From positions 81,897 through 145,896 of the forward strand of contig NZ_PYBV01000018.1 of the NCBI RefSeq assembly GCF_003205615.1: a stretch of 64,000 nt of DNA, given 5' to 3'. Source of the stretch: Micromonospora arborensis (GTDB taxonomy: Bacteria; Actinomycetota; Actinomycetes; Mycobacteriales; Micromonosporaceae). Shown here piece by piece: positions 8,103-16,860 of the stretch; the stretch's first letter is position 1; each line of letters opens with the position of its first letter. Made by a program: the position numbers and the translations under genes. The notes under the pieces are model-generated. The model was not told the origin of the DNA, did not search any database, and saw only the letters and a program-made list of their open reading frames with translations.

Positions 8103-8175
8103 TGGAGCCGAGGGGACTCGAACCCCTGACCCCCACACTGCCAGTGTGGTGCGCTACCAGCTGCGCCACGGCCCC
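8103..8175 (-). tRNA. tRNA-Ala (anticodon GGC)
   Basis: 73 bases on the minus strand. The acceptor stem GGGGCCG pairs with CGGCTCC and contains the G3-U70 wobble pair that identifies alanine tRNA. The D arm is GCGC-AGCTGGTA-GCGC. The anticodon stem CCACA/TGTGG closes the loop CTGGCAG, giving anticodon GGC. The T arm is GGGG-TTCGAGT-CCCC. The discriminator is A and CCA is not encoded (CCC follows). A perfect hairpin terminator lies 17 bases downstream. Confidence 0.97.
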
Positions 8176-8264
8176 TTGCTGTCGTCCCGGTCGCCCGGGC
8201 ACTGGGAAACTATACACAGACCGGCCCGCATGGTCATCTCGCGGGGTCCCCCGCCGAAGCCGGG

Positions 8265-8819
8265 TCAGTTGAGCGCCACGTCCGGCGGGAAGTGGGCGAC
8301 CGCGGCCATCATCCCGCCCTGCCGACGCAGCACCATCGGCCACAGGTCGTCGGGCCGGTCGACGAAGGCGTCACCGGGCAGCCCGTCCAGCACGAACCAG
8401 GAGCCGTCGGCGATCTCCTGCTCCAACTGCCCGCTGCCCCAGCCGGAGTAGCCGGCGAAGACCCGGATCCCCCCGATGCTCTCCCGCAGCCGCTCCGGGT
8501 CGACCGAGAGGTCAATCGTGCCGACCGCTCCGGAGACCTGGTGGAAGCCCTTCAGCCGGCGCATCGGGTGCCGCATCCGGGCCAGGCAGATGGCCGAGTC
8601 GGGCTGCACCGGCCCACCCTCGAAGAGCACCGCCGGATGGCGGGCCAGATCGCTCCAGTCGCCGAGCACCTCGGCCACCGGCACCTCGGTGGCCCGGTTC
8701 AGCACCACACCGAGCGCACCGCCCGGCTCGTGGGCGACGAGCAGCACCACCGTACGGTCGAAGTTCGGGTCCTTGAGCGCCGGAGTCGCGACCAGCAGCC
8801 GCCCGGTCATCGACTCCAT
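8265..8819 (-). CDS. YqgE/AlgH family protein
   Basis: 184 residues from the ATG at 8819; a frame opening 15 codons earlier lacks a ribosome-binding site and adds residues absent from relatives. The N-terminal LTGRLL-like motif (MTGRLLVATPALKDPNFDRTV), the central GGALGVVLNR and VFAGYSGWGSGQLEQEI are hallmarks of the YqgE (AlgH, UPF0301) family, a compact alpha/beta fold of unknown biochemical function; in Pseudomonas a member was named for effects on alginate regulation. Cytoplasmic. It stands between tRNA-Ala and the divergent phosphorylase gene, apparently monocistronic. Confidence 0.85.
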   Translation of the reverse strand: MESMTGRLLVATPALKDPNFDRTVVLLVAHEPGGALGVVLNRATEVPVAEVLGDWSDLARHPAVLFEGGPVQPDSAICLARMRHPMRRLKGFHQVSGAVGTIDLSVDPERLRESIGGIRVFAGYSGWGSGQLEQEIADGSWFVLDGLPGDAFVDRPDDLWPMVLRRQGGMMAAVAHFPPDVALN

Positions 8820-9027
8820 CGCTCGTCCGCCGATCGCCTGACCCTCTCCCTGCATGCCACACACCCGTCAACCGTGAGCCCACGCCGGGGATCGGTCATC
8901 TACCGGATCCGCCCGGTGCACCAGGGCCAGCCGCGCTGTCAACGCCATGCCTGGCACCATAGCCTGCGTCCCGGGTGCTGGCTAAGGTCTGACCGGCAGG
9001 TGATCGGACAGTTGAGACGGAGGGCTG

Positions 9028-9828
9028 ATGGCACCGACGGCAGACATCGCGGTGATCGGCGGGTCAGGCCTGTACGCCCTCCTCGACGGCACCGCCCATG
9101 AGCTGGAAACCCCGTACGGGCCACCGTCGGACGCGGTGACCATCGCCGAGGTGGCCGGGCGGCGGGTCGCGTTCCTGCCCCGACACGGGCGGGACCACCG
9201 GCATCCACCACACCTGATCCCCTACCGGGCCAACCTGTGGGCGTTGCGCTCCCTCGGCGTACGCCAGGTGTTGGCGCCGTGCGCGGTCGGCGGGCTCCGT
9301 CCGGAGCTGGGTCCGGGCACGTTCGTGGTGCCGGACCAGCTGATCGACCGGACCAGCGGCCGGGCGCAGACCTACTACGACCAGGGTGCCGTGCACGTGC
9401 CGTTCGCCGACCCGTACTGCCCGAACGGCCGGCGGGCCCTGCTCGCCGCCGCCGCTGGCCGGGACGTCACGGCCGTGGACGGCGGGACGGTGGTGGTGGT
9501 CGAGGGCCCCCGGTTCTCCACTCGGGCCGAGTCCCGCTGGTACGCCTCGATCGGCGGCACTGTCGTCAACATGACCGGCCACCCCGAGGCGGTGCTCGCT
9601 CGGGAGCTGGCCCTCTGCTACTCCTCGATCGCGTTGATCACCGACCTGGACGCCGGAGTGCAGGCCGGTGAGTCGGTGACCCAGGACGAGGTGTTCCGGG
9701 TCTTCGCGGCCAACACCGACCGGCTGCGGGGCGTCCTGCTGGACGCGCTGGCGGCACTGCCCGCCGCGCAGGACTGCGTCTGCGGCCACGCGCTGGACGG
9801 CATCACCCTGCCCTTCCCGTTGCCCTGA
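9028..9828 (+). CDS. mtnP: S-methyl-5'-thioadenosine phosphorylase (or related 6-oxopurine phosphorylase)
   Basis: 266 residues; ATG with GACGGAGGG upstream and a TAAGGT -10-like box 47 bases before it. The PNP/MTAP signature is clear: IGGSGLY near residue 10 (phosphate site), RHGRDHRHPPHLIPYRAN near residue 50, NMTGHPEAVLARELALCY near residue 175 (purine/ribose site) and TDLDAG. In MTAP the motif is NMTxxPE with TD(Y/L)D; the Asp in TDLDAG favours 6-aminopurine substrates, consistent with methylthioadenosine. It would salvage methylthioadenosine to adenine and methylthioribose 1-phosphate in the cytoplasm. The decarboxylase gene follows by about 130 bases on the same strand but has no obvious metabolic link. 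Confidence 0.85.
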   Translation: MAPTADIAVIGGSGLYALLDGTAHELETPYGPPSDAVTIAEVAGRRVAFLPRHGRDHRHPPHLIPYRANLWALRSLGVRQVLAPCAVGGLRPELGPGTFVVPDQLIDRTSGRAQTYYDQGAVHVPFADPYCPNGRRALLAAAAGRDVTAVDGGTVVVVEGPRFSTRAESRWYASIGGTVVNMTGHPEAVLARELALCYSSIALITDLDAGVQAGESVTQDEVFRVFAANTDRLRGVLLDALAALPAAQDCVCGHALDGITLPFPLP

Positions 9829-9958
9829 GCAGGCACGGAGCCGGCCCATCGGATGGGCACACGGGAAACACCCGAAAGGTCCGTCACATCCCGATAGATT
9901 CGGCTGATCGGGAGGGCGACCGCGATCGTCCCTGCCCGTGAGACGGAGGCGGGTGACG

Positions 9959-11554
9959 ATGGCAACGGTCCGGGACGCGACGTACGACGTGCTCCGCACC
10001 CTCGGCATGACCACCATGTTCGGCAACCCCGGCTCCACCGAGGAGCCGTTCCTGCAGGACTTCCCCGCCGACTTTCACTACGTCCACGCCCTGCACGAGG
10101 CGACGGCGGTCGCGATGGCGGACGGCTACGCCCAGGCCAGCGGAACACCCGCCCACGTCAACCTGCACACCGCCCCGGGCACCGGCAACGGCATGGGCAA
10201 CCTGGTCACCGCCTGGCACAACAAGACCCCGCTGATCGTCACCGCCGGCCAGCAGACCCGGGAGATGCTGCTGCTCGAACCCCGCCTGACCAGCCGACGG
10301 CCCACCGAACTGCCGCAGCCGTACGTCAAGTGGGCCTACGAGCCGACCCGGGCGCAGGACATCCCGGCGGCGGTGCTGCGGGCGTACGCGACGGCGGTGC
10401 AGCCACCGGCCGGGCCGGTCTTCCTCTCCCTGCCGATGGACGACTGGGCCCAACCCGCCGACCCGCTGCCCGCACCGCGAACGGTGGCCACCCGGTTCGC
10501 ACCGGACCCGCACCGGCTGGACGAGTTCGCCCGGATCCTGACCGACAGCCACAACCCGGTGCTGGTGTACGGGCCGGGAGTGGACCGCTCCGCGAGCTGG
10601 TCGGCCGCCGTCGCGCTCGCCGAGCGGCTGGCCGCACCGGTCTGGTCGGCCCCCGCGCCCGAACGCGCCGTGTTCCCGGAGGACCACCCGCACTTTCGTG
10701 GTGTGCTGCCGTACGCGATCGGCCCGCTCGCCGACGCGCTGCGCGGGCACGACACAGTGCTTGTCATCGGCGCTCCGGTGTTCCGCTACTACCCGCACAT
10801 ACCGGGCGGGCACCTACCGGACGGCGCCCGGCTGCTGCACGTCACCGACGACCCCGACGAGGCCGCCCGCGCGCCGGTCGGGGACAGCCTGCTCGGCGAC
10901 CCGGGGCTGACCCTGGCCGCGCTGATCGACCTGGTGCCGCCGGCCGACCGGCCACCCCCCGCGCCCCGGGATGCCCCGACGCCGCCGGAGATCACCGCGC
11001 CGCTGAGCGCGGACGCCCTGTTCGCCGGGTTGGCCGCGCACTGGCCGGCGGACGGGGTGCTGGTGCAGGAGTCACCGTCCAATCTGTCCGCACTGCGCCG
11101 GCAGTTGCGGATCACCCGCCCGGCGTCGTACTTCACGATGGCCAGCGGCGGCCTCGGCTACGGCCTGCCAGCCGCGATCGGGGTGGCACTCGCCGAGCGG
11201 GACACCCGGCGCGGCCGTCCGGTGGTGGCGGTGATCGGTGACGGCTCGTTCCACTACTCGGTGCAGGCGTTGTGGACGGCCGCGCGCCTCGCGCTGCCGG
11301 TGGTGGTCGTCGTTCCGGTCAACCAGCAGTACGCGATCCTCAAGGCCTTCGCCGAGCTGAAGGAAACTCCCGGGGTGCCCGGGCTGGACCTGCCGGGGTT
11401 GGACATCGTCGCGATCGCGTCCGGCTACGGCTGCGCCACCGAGGTGATCCAGACCCCCGACCAACTCGGCGCGGCGCTCACCACCGGGCTGCGCGCCGAC
11501 CGTCCCACCGTGTTGCCGGTGCCGATCAGCACCGACGTGCCCAGCATCCTCTGA
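9959..11554 (+). CDS. Thiamine-diphosphate enzyme, benzoylformate decarboxylase family
   Basis: 531 residues from the ATG at 9959 (GGAGG nine bases upstream). It aligns end to end by eye with Pseudomonas putida benzoylformate decarboxylase as I recall it: FGNPGSTEEPFL (active-site Ser26), LHEATAVAMADGYAQAS (Glu47), VNLHTAPGTGNGMG (His70), APVFRYYPHIPGG, then the ThDP/Mg motif GDGSFHYS with VPVNQQYAIL. The catalytic His281 position is Tyr here, with a His two residues later. The enzyme family decarboxylates 2-oxo acids such as benzoylformate in mandelate catabolism; some actinobacterial members act on other aryl or branched 2-oxo acids. Cytoplasmic. No mandelate dehydrogenase or racemase is nearby, so the substrate is open. 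Confidence 0.85.
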   Translation: MATVRDATYDVLRTLGMTTMFGNPGSTEEPFLQDFPADFHYVHALHEATAVAMADGYAQASGTPAHVNLHTAPGTGNGMGNLVTAWHNKTPLIVTAGQQTREMLLLEPRLTSRRPTELPQPYVKWAYEPTRAQDIPAAVLRAYATAVQPPAGPVFLSLPMDDWAQPADPLPAPRTVATRFAPDPHRLDEFARILTDSHNPVLVYGPGVDRSASWSAAVALAERLAAPVWSAPAPERAVFPEDHPHFRGVLPYAIGPLADALRGHDTVLVIGAPVFRYYPHIPGGHLPDGARLLHVTDDPDEAARAPVGDSLLGDPGLTLAALIDLVPPADRPPPAPRDAPTPPEITAPLSADALFAGLAAHWPADGVLVQESPSNLSALRRQLRITRPASYFTMASGGLGYGLPAAIGVALAERDTRRGRPVVAVIGDGSFHYSVQALWTAARLALPVVVVVPVNQQYAILKAFAELKETPGVPGLDLPGLDIVAIASGYGCATEVIQTPDQLGAALTTGLRADRPTVLPVPISTDVPSIL

Positions 11555-11603
11555 GCCGGACCTGTCGACCTTCTGGGCCGGCCCGGTGGGCTGGGCCAGC
11601 CGG

Positions 11604-12557
11604 TCAGCGCGGGGCGATCGGGAGTGGGGCACCGGTGAAGACGTCCAGGACCGGCCGGGCGCCCAGCGGTGCCGCGAGGGTGACGGTGACGGGTGCCAGT
11701 TTGAGCACGGCCGGGCAGACCCCGGTGCCCCGGGTGACGCTGCCGCCGACCACCACGACGTCCGGGCGTTCCCACACCAGCGGCGTGATTCCGCTGTCGC
11801 AGGCGCCGACGCCGAGCCGCACGGTCAACCGGGCACCGTCGGTCGCCGTGAGGTCCTGGGCGGCCACCAGCCCGTCCGGCAGCGGCCGGGCCGGCACGCT
11901 CGGCTCGGGAACCGGGGTGACCGCCGTCGCGGCGACGGCGAGCCGGACCACCGGGGTGGCCAGCTCCTCGACGGTGAACAGCCAGGCCGGGGCCTGTGCC
12001 TCACCCCGGCTGGTCCGCACCGGCACGGTGCCGTACGTGACCCCGGTGACGGTGAGCGACAGGCAGGCGGTCTGCGTCGTGCTGGTGGCCCACCCGTCCG
12101 GCCCCGGTTCGACGGTGGGGCCGCCGGGGCTCGGCCGGCCGGGTCGCTTCGGCCGCCCCGGACAGGGCAACGGGTCACCCTGGTCGAGCTGCCGGTACGC
12201 CTCGGCGGCGCTGACCAGCGGCAACGTGAGCCGACCGTCGGGAAATCGGATCTCGCCGGCAACCCGGGTGGGCGGGATCGGCACCTGCGCGCGGTACCAC
12301 CCGGCGCGGAAGGCGGCCTCGGTGTCCGGGGTGAAGCGGGGGTCACCGGGGAGCAGGGTCGGCCCCTCCAGCGGGACGTATCCCGTGCGCCAGTCGGGGC
12401 CGGGTCGCCACGTCTCGGCAACCTCGGTGGCCCGCTGGTTGAACGCCTCGGCGTGGTGGGAGCCGGTGCTGGGCCTGTCGGCCGGCTCCGCGCCGTTCGG
12501 GGCACAGCCCGCCGTGAGCAGCAACGGAAGGACGAGCAACAGGGCCGATCGACGCAT
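11604..12557 (-). CDS. Predicted lipoprotein of unknown function
   Basis: 317 residues from the ATG at 12557. The N-terminus has MRRSALLLVLPLLLTAGC: a short basic region, a hydrophobic core and the lipobox LTAGC, so Cys18 should be lipid-modified and the protein anchored on the outer face of the membrane. The mature part contains two Cys pairs (one around PLPCPG and TACLS, another at GACDSG and GVCP) that may form disulfides, and many beta-rich stretches. I do not recognise the family. Convergent with the decarboxylase gene; the stop codons are about 50 bases apart. A four-helix hypothetical gene lies 45 bases upstream on the same strand. Confidence 0.65.
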   Translation of the reverse strand: MRRSALLLVLPLLLTAGCAPNGAEPADRPSTGSHHAEAFNQRATEVAETWRPGPDWRTGYVPLEGPTLLPGDPRFTPDTEAAFRAGWYRAQVPIPPTRVAGEIRFPDGRLTLPLVSAAEAYRQLDQGDPLPCPGRPKRPGRPSPGGPTVEPGPDGWATSTTQTACLSLTVTGVTYGTVPVRTSRGEAQAPAWLFTVEELATPVVRLAVAATAVTPVPEPSVPARPLPDGLVAAQDLTATDGARLTVRLGVGACDSGITPLVWERPDVVVVGGSVTRGTGVCPAVLKLAPVTVTLAAPLGARPVLDVFTGAPLPIAPR

Positions 12558-12602
12558 GTACGGTTCGACGCGGCCGTCCACCCCCCGGTTCCCGGTGGAC
12601 GC

Positions 12603-13118
12603 TCAGGTCTCGCCACCCAGATCGGTCTGGTACGCCTCCCAGAGCAGGTCGGCACCGCGCCGCCGATGCCGGGCCAACCTCCGCAGCAGGTTCCCGGCCC
12701 GGTGCCGCAACTCGTCGGGGTTGATCTCGGGCTGCTCGGCGACCCGCTGCACCGCAAGAATCGCGGCGATGATCGCTGCGTGCTCCCGGGTCAGCAACCG
12801 CACCCCGTGGTCCAGCCGCGGCGACTGGGCGAGCAACTCCCGATAGAGGCCGGCGGGGCCTTCGGTGACCCGGACGTGCTCGGCGAACCCCTGCCCCACC
12901 GGGCGCAGCCGGAGCAGGACCTCTTCGCGCCAGCGCGGCTCGGTGGCGGCCACGGCGACGGCCCGACCGAACGCGTGCACGTCACCGGCGAGCCCGGCCG
13001 GGCGTGGCTCACCGGGCAGCCCGATGAGGTGCGGATCGGCCGGGAGGCCAGCCGGGTGCGGGTGCGCGGCGGACGGCCGGGCGACGAGTGACGGCTGCTG
13101 GACCGGACCGGCGACCAT
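12603..13118 (-). CDS. Conserved helical protein of unknown function
   Basis: 171 residues; ATG with GGGAGGTGCC directly upstream. The first 45 residues are Pro/His-rich and likely disordered. The remainder is helical: HAFGRAVAVAAT, REEVLLRLRPVGQGFAEHV, a segment with LTREHAAIIAAILAVQRV, and AGNLLRRLARHRRRGADLLWEAYQTDLGGET. The end of the protein (DLLWEAYxTDIGGE) is a pattern I associate with small actinobacterial helical proteins of unknown role, some annotated near hemerythrin-like folds; no metal-ligand set is obvious here. Same strand as the lipoprotein gene downstream, so they may be cotranscribed. Function unknown. Confidence 0.6.
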   Translation of the reverse strand: MVAGPVQQPSLVARPSAAHPHPAGLPADPHLIGLPGEPRPAGLAGDVHAFGRAVAVAATEPRWREEVLLRLRPVGQGFAEHVRVTEGPAGLYRELLAQSPRLDHGVRLLTREHAAIIAAILAVQRVAEQPEINPDELRHRAGNLLRRLARHRRRGADLLWEAYQTDLGGET

Positions 13119-13247
13119 GGCACCTCCCGCGCTGCGCTGCTACCCCATACCGCGATGGTGAGCCCGCCCAGCCGCCCTGTCCAGAGCCCGCGAAAGGCTC
13201 ATCTGCCCCCTTGGCCCCAATGGCCCCACCCGCCCCTCTGGTACGGC

Positions 13248-13922
13248 TCAGCGGGGCTGCTCCGCCAGGCGGCGCAGTTGGTTGGCGACCGCGTGCGCGT
13301 CGCCGTCCCGACCGCCGACCGGCCGGCCCGTCGTGATCGCGTCGGCCAGGGCTCGCAGCTCGGACGGGGGCAGGCTGCCCAAGCCCATGCCACGCAGCGG
13401 GATGGTGACTCGCCGCCCGTTCTCCTGATCGGTGGCGATGATGGTCGGCACCCGCTGCCCAGCCGCCGGGTAGTCGTCCCCCGCATCGCGATACGACACC
13501 GCGCCGGCGTCGATCCGAGCGGTGGCGAGGTCGACGCTGCGGGTACGGAGCGCGCCCCGGACCCGCGCCCGGCTGCCGTCCAGCCATGCGGCCGTGCGGA
13601 GCACCCGCAGCACGAGGTAGATGCCGAGCACGACGAACGGCAGGCCGCACAACCCGATGAACGCACCGGGCCCCGACTCTCCCCCGCCACCGCCGGAGTC
13701 CTGCAGCGCGGGCGGCAGCATTCCCGGCGGCAGGTCGCGAGCCTCCTCATAGGAGGCGAACGGGTCACCCGGGCCGGTCAGCCGGTCCAGCAGCCCAGCG
13801 GCGATCAGCGGCAGCACCACGAATGCCGCACCGACGGCTGCGATGAAGACGCCGAAGAGCACCGCCATCGTGCGCTGACCGGGTGAGGCGCCGACCGACA
13901 GTCGCAGGTCCTGGTTCGTCAC
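13248..13922 (-). CDS. Two-helix membrane protein of unknown function
   Basis: 224 residues from the GTG at 13922 (VTNQDLRLSVG); a longer frame extends upstream but its extra residues look like untranslated sequence. Two hydrophobic segments occur at about residues 20-45 and 90-115, separated by an extracytoplasmic loop with a Gly-rich stretch (SGGGGGESG). The C-terminal ~105 residues are hydrophilic, beta-rich and end in helices (SELRALADAI, VANQLRRLAE), suggesting a cytoplasmic domain resembling PH-like domains of membrane proteins. No enzyme motif is seen. It sits immediately downstream of the tmRNA terminator on the same strand. Unknown role. Confidence 0.6.
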   Translation of the reverse strand: MTNQDLRLSVGASPGQRTMAVLFGVFIAAVGAAFVVLPLIAAGLLDRLTGPGDPFASYEEARDLPPGMLPPALQDSGGGGGESGPGAFIGLCGLPFVVLGIYLVLRVLRTAAWLDGSRARVRGALRTRSVDLATARIDAGAVSYRDAGDDYPAAGQRVPTIIATDQENGRRVTIPLRGMGLGSLPPSELRALADAITTGRPVGGRDGDAHAVANQLRRLAEQPR

Positions 13923-13980
13923 GGGGTGCAGCGTAGGCGAGGCAGGCCGCTGACCGTCGCCTGCGGGAGCCACACACAAC

Positions 13981-14012
13981 GAAGCGCCCCGGCTGGTGGG
14001 CCGGGGCGCTTC
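13981..14012 (-). terminator. Terminator of tmRNA
   Basis: A perfect 13-bp stem (GAAGCGCCCCGGC and complement) with a 6-base loop, nine bases past the encoded CCA of the minus-strand tmRNA. Confidence 0.85.
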
Positions 14013-14021
14013 GCTTCGAGG

Positions 14022-14397
14022 TGGTGGAGGTGCCGGGAATCGAACCCGGGTCCTTCGCCGGTTTGTCAGGGCTTCTCCGAGCGCAGCTCGCTATGCCTCT
14101 ACTCGGCCCCACCGCTCACGCGAGCAAGTTGGTGTGACGGGCCCAGTCGCTGATTAATCTCGCCGCACGGACCCCGCGACCGGGTCCGATTGGCCAGCCT
14201 CCTAACTGATGCCGGCTACTGGGACGAAGGCGTTCCCAGACCGACAGACTTAGCTACTCGCCTCAGGCGGCGAGAGCGAAGTCAGCGCGAGTGTTATTGG
14301 CGCTTATAAAGTTCCGACGACCGATTCTCGAGACGACGTCGGCTTCCTCGGCTCGCTTCCCCTGTCGCTGCGTACGAAGTCGAAACCAGTCACCCCC
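14022..14397 (-). ncRNA. ssrA: Transfer-messenger RNA (tmRNA)
   Basis: 376 bases. The 5' end GGGGGTG pairs with CACCTCC before ACCA at the 3' end, giving an alanine-type acceptor with a G-U at the third pair. Next to it are the 5' TGACTGGTTTCGACTTCGTA and the T arm CCGGGTTCGATTCCCGG typical of tmRNA. The tag frame at 14263-14301 reads ANNTRADFALAA followed by TGA, with a GCC resume codon after ATAAGC. It rescues stalled ribosomes with SmpB, whose gene begins about 100 bases before the tmRNA 5' end on the same strand. A strong terminator follows. Confidence 0.96.
14263..14301 (-). other. tmRNA proteolysis-tag reading frame
   Basis: Inside the tmRNA, twelve sense codons starting at GCC encode ANNTRADFALAA, then TGA. 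The ALAA end marks tagged proteins for ClpXP-type proteases. Confidence 0.9.
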
Positions 14398-14501
14398 TCG
14401 ACAGGCCGCCGATGTGGCGGCACTGACAAGACTAACGCCTGCCGCAACCGCTTTCATCCCGAGCCCCGGGTCGGCGTGCCGACCCGGACAAACGGGATAA
14501 T

Positions 14502-14981
14502 CTACTCGTCCATCCCCTTGCCGCGTCGACCGGACACCCGGGCGATCTCCCGGTCCGCGTCCCGCTTGGCGAGGTCCTGACGCTTGTCGTACGACTTCTT
14601 GCCCTTCGCCAGGGCGATCTCGACCTTGGCCCAGCCGTCCGAGAAGTAGACCTGCAACGGGACGATGGTGAAACCACCCTCGCGGGTCTTGCCGAGCAGC
14701 TTGTCGATCTCGACCCGGTTGAGCAGCAGCTTGCGCGTGCGCCGGGGCTCATGGTTGGTCCAGGTGCCCTGGGTGTACTCCGGGATGTGCATCGAGTGCA
14801 GATACAGCTCGCCGTCACGTTCCTGGGCGAACGCGTCGACAAGCGACGCGCGCCCGGCCCGCAGCGACTTGACCTCGGTGCCGGTCAGCGCCATGCCCGC
14901 CTCGTACGTGTCGAGGATCGCGTAGTCGTGGCGTGCCTTCTTGTTGGAGGCGACCACCTTGCGCCCCTTTTCCCGTGGCAT
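14502..14981 (-). CDS. smpB: SsrA-binding protein SmpB
   Basis: 159 residues from the ATG at 14981 ([13 protein letters not shown]); an upstream in-frame extension has no family support. The family motifs are present: [20 protein letters not shown] near residue 13, [36 protein letters not shown], and the basic tail [23 protein letters not shown] whose extension enters the mRNA channel. SmpB delivers alanyl-tmRNA to stalled ribosomes. The gene is followed on the same strand by ssrA and preceded by ftsX with a hairpin between them, the order known from other actinobacteria. Confidence 0.97.
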   Translation of the reverse strand: MPREKGRKVVASNKKARHDYAILDTYEAGMALTGTEVKSLRAGRASLVDAFAQERDGELYLHSMHIPEYTQGTWTNHEPRRTRKLLLNRVEIDKLLGKTREGGFTIVPLQVYFSDGWAKVEIALAKGKKSYDKRQDLAKRDADREIARVSGRRGKGMDE

Positions 14982-15059
14982 CGGTGCCACCCCCTCTCCG
15001 GACGTCCGTGGGCCGGGCTCGCCCCAACCGGACAACGGATCATGCTACCCGAATGACAA

Positions 15060-15098
15060 GGACCCTCCCGCGCCGTTTATTTCCGGGCGGGAGGGTCC
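15060..15098 (-). terminator. Terminator between ftsX and smpB
   Basis: GGACCCTCCCGC at 15060-15071 and GCGGGAGGGTCC at 15087-15098 pair perfectly (12 bp) around a 15-base loop containing TTTATTT, 20 bases past the ftsX stop. Confidence 0.75.
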
Positions 15099-15118
15099 TC
15101 AGGTCAGCGACGGAACAG

Positions 15119-15994
15119 CTAGACCCGCAGGTAGAAGCGGAGGGTGATCCAGGCGGTGGCGGCGCTGATCAGACCACCGACGCCAGCCATCAGCGGGAAG
15201 ATGAACAGGATGTCGCCCCAACTGATCGGCGAGAGCAACCCCTCCAGGGCCTTGAGTGACCCGTCGAAGAGCAGATATTTCGCCGCTATCAGTGCGACCA
15301 GGCCGAGCAGCGAGCCGATCAGACCCGCGACCACGGCCTCCAGCACGAACGGCGCCTGGATGAACCAGTTCGACGCGCCGACGAGCTTCATGACCGCGAC
15401 CTCACGCCGCTTGCTGTACGCGGCGACCTGAATGGTGTTCGCGACCAGCAGCAGCGCGGCGATCGCCATCACGATGGCGGCGGCCAGCGCGATGTTCTGG
15501 ATCGCGGTGAGGATGTTGAAGATCTTGTCCAGCAGCTTGCTCTGGTCGACGATCTCGTCGACGCCCTCGGTGTTCTTGTACTGGTCGTAGATGTTCTTGT
15601 ACTGCTCCGGGTTCTTCAGCTTGATCCGGAACGACGGCGGAAGGCTGTCCTCCTTGACGGCGCTGATCAGATCCGGCGCGTCCTGGAACATCTCCTGGAA
15701 CCGCTTGTACGCCTCGGCCTTGTCGACGTAGATGACGTCGCTGACCAGCGGGTCGACCTCGAGCTTCGAGTTCACCTGCTCGCGCTGCTCATCGGTGACG
15801 TCGGTCTTGAGGAAGATCGAGACTTGGATGTTCTTGTAGTAGAGGTCCTTCATGTCGTCGACCTGGCGGTACATGAGACCGCTGGCGCCGAGCATGGTCA
15901 GCGAGACCGCCATCGTGATGATCATCGCGATGGACATGGTCACGTTGCGCCACAGTCCGACCAGTACCTCGGACAGGACGTATTTCACGCGCAT
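15119..15994 (-). CDS. ftsX: Cell-division ABC transporter permease FtsX
   Basis: 291 residues. One N-terminal helix (about residues 20-42), a large extracytoplasmic domain (about 43-165), then three C-terminal helices. VAAYSKRREVAVMKLVGASNWFIQAPF after the second helix is the coupling segment shared by FtsX/MacB-type permeases. With FtsE it forms a membrane complex that activates peptidoglycan hydrolases (RipC in mycobacteria) during division rather than transporting a solute. The gene starts 67 bases after ftsE on the same strand. The length matches the actinobacterial family. Confidence 0.96.
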   Translation of the reverse strand: MRVKYVLSEVLVGLWRNVTMSIAMIITMAVSLTMLGASGLMYRQVDDMKDLYYKNIQVSIFLKTDVTDEQREQVNSKLEVDPLVSDVIYVDKAEAYKRFQEMFQDAPDLISAVKEDSLPPSFRIKLKNPEQYKNIYDQYKNTEGVDEIVDQSKLLDKIFNILTAIQNIALAAAIVMAIAALLLVANTIQVAAYSKRREVAVMKLVGASNWFIQAPFVLEAVVAGLIGSLLGLVALIAAKYLLFDGSLKALEGLLSPISWGDILFIFPLMAGVGGLISAATAWITLRFYLRV

Positions 15995-16061
15995 CGGGAT
16001 TTCCTCCGGGTCTCCGGCATGAGGTGTTCGTCGTCAGGCTGCGCAGGGGTGGAGCGGCGGC

Positions 16062-16742
16062 TCACCCGTAGACACCGCGGGCCTGGTCACGCACGATCCG
16101 ACCGCTCTCGATCTCGACGACGCGGCGGCGCATCTGGTTGACGATGTTGGAGTCGTGGGTGACCATCACGACGGTCGTGCCGGTGCGGTTGATCCGGTCC
16201 AGCAGGCGCATGATCTCGATCGAGGTGTCCGGGTCCAGGTTTCCGGTGGGCTCGTCCGCCAGCAGGATCAGCGGACGGTTGACGAACGCCCGGGCGACGG
16301 CGACACGCTGCTGCTCACCACCGGAGAGCTCGTGCGGGTAGCGGTGCTCCTTGCCACCGAGCCCGACCAACTCCAGCACCTCCGGCACGACCCGGCGGGC
16401 AACCGCCTTGGTCTTGCCGATCACCTCGAGGGCGAACGCCACGTTCTCGTAGGCGGTGCGGTTCGGCAGCAGCCGGAAGTCCTGGAAGACACAGCCGATG
16501 GAGCGCCGGAAGTGGGGTCGCTTCCAGGAGCGCATCGACGTGACGTCCTTGCCGTTGACGACGACGCGTCCCTTGTTGGGGGCAACCTCGTGCAGCAGCA
16601 TTTTGATGATCGTGGACTTGCCGGAGCCGGATGGACCGATGAAGAAGACGAACTCGCCCTTCTCGATCGAGACGGACACGTTGTCGAGCGAAGGCCGGGA
16701 CGCCTTCGGGTACGTCTTCGTCACTTGCTCAAGCTGAATCAC
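16062..16742 (-). CDS. ftsE: Cell-division ABC transporter ATP-binding protein FtsE
   Basis: 226 residues from the GTG at 16742 ([12 protein letters not shown]), matching the N-terminus of M. tuberculosis FtsE; a longer frame begins upstream. Walker A is GPSGSGKST near residue 38, the Q loop lies in CVFQDFRLL, the ABC signature is [14 protein letters not shown], Walker [14 protein letters not shown] and the switch His is in VTHD. It is the ATPase of FtsEX, coupling ATP hydrolysis to septal hydrolase activation at the inner face of the membrane. No Shine-Dalgarno sequence precedes the GTG; instead a TAGACT -10-like box lies eight bases upstream, suggesting a leaderless transcript. Confidence 0.96.
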   Translation of the reverse strand: MIQLEQVTKTYPKASRPSLDNVSVSIEKGEFVFFIGPSGSGKSTIIKMLLHEVAPNKGRVVVNGKDVTSMRSWKRPHFRRSIGCVFQDFRLLPNRTAYENVAFALEVIGKTKAVARRVVPEVLELVGLGGKEHRYPHELSGGEQQRVAVARAFVNRPLILLADEPTGNLDPDTSIEIMRLLDRINRTGTTVVMVTHDSNIVNQMRRRVVEIESGRIVRDQARGVYG

Positions 16743-16750
16743 GGGTGGTG

Positions 16751-16778
16751 AGTCTACGCGGTGTAACAACTGAGCCAA
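16751..16778 (-). promoter_or_regulatory. Predicted leaderless promoter of ftsEX
   Basis: On the minus strand TTGGCT (16773-16778) and TAGACT (16751-16756) are 16 bases apart, and eight bases separate the -10 box from the ftsE GTG at 16742, the geometry expected when transcription begins at the start codon. No ribosome-binding site is present. Confidence 0.5.
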
Positions 16779-16860
16779 GCCCCACGCCCCGCCGATCCGG
16801 CGCGAGTCGTCGAATCACGCCTCTACCTGGAGATCGACGAAGCGTTCCGCCCGCGAGTCG

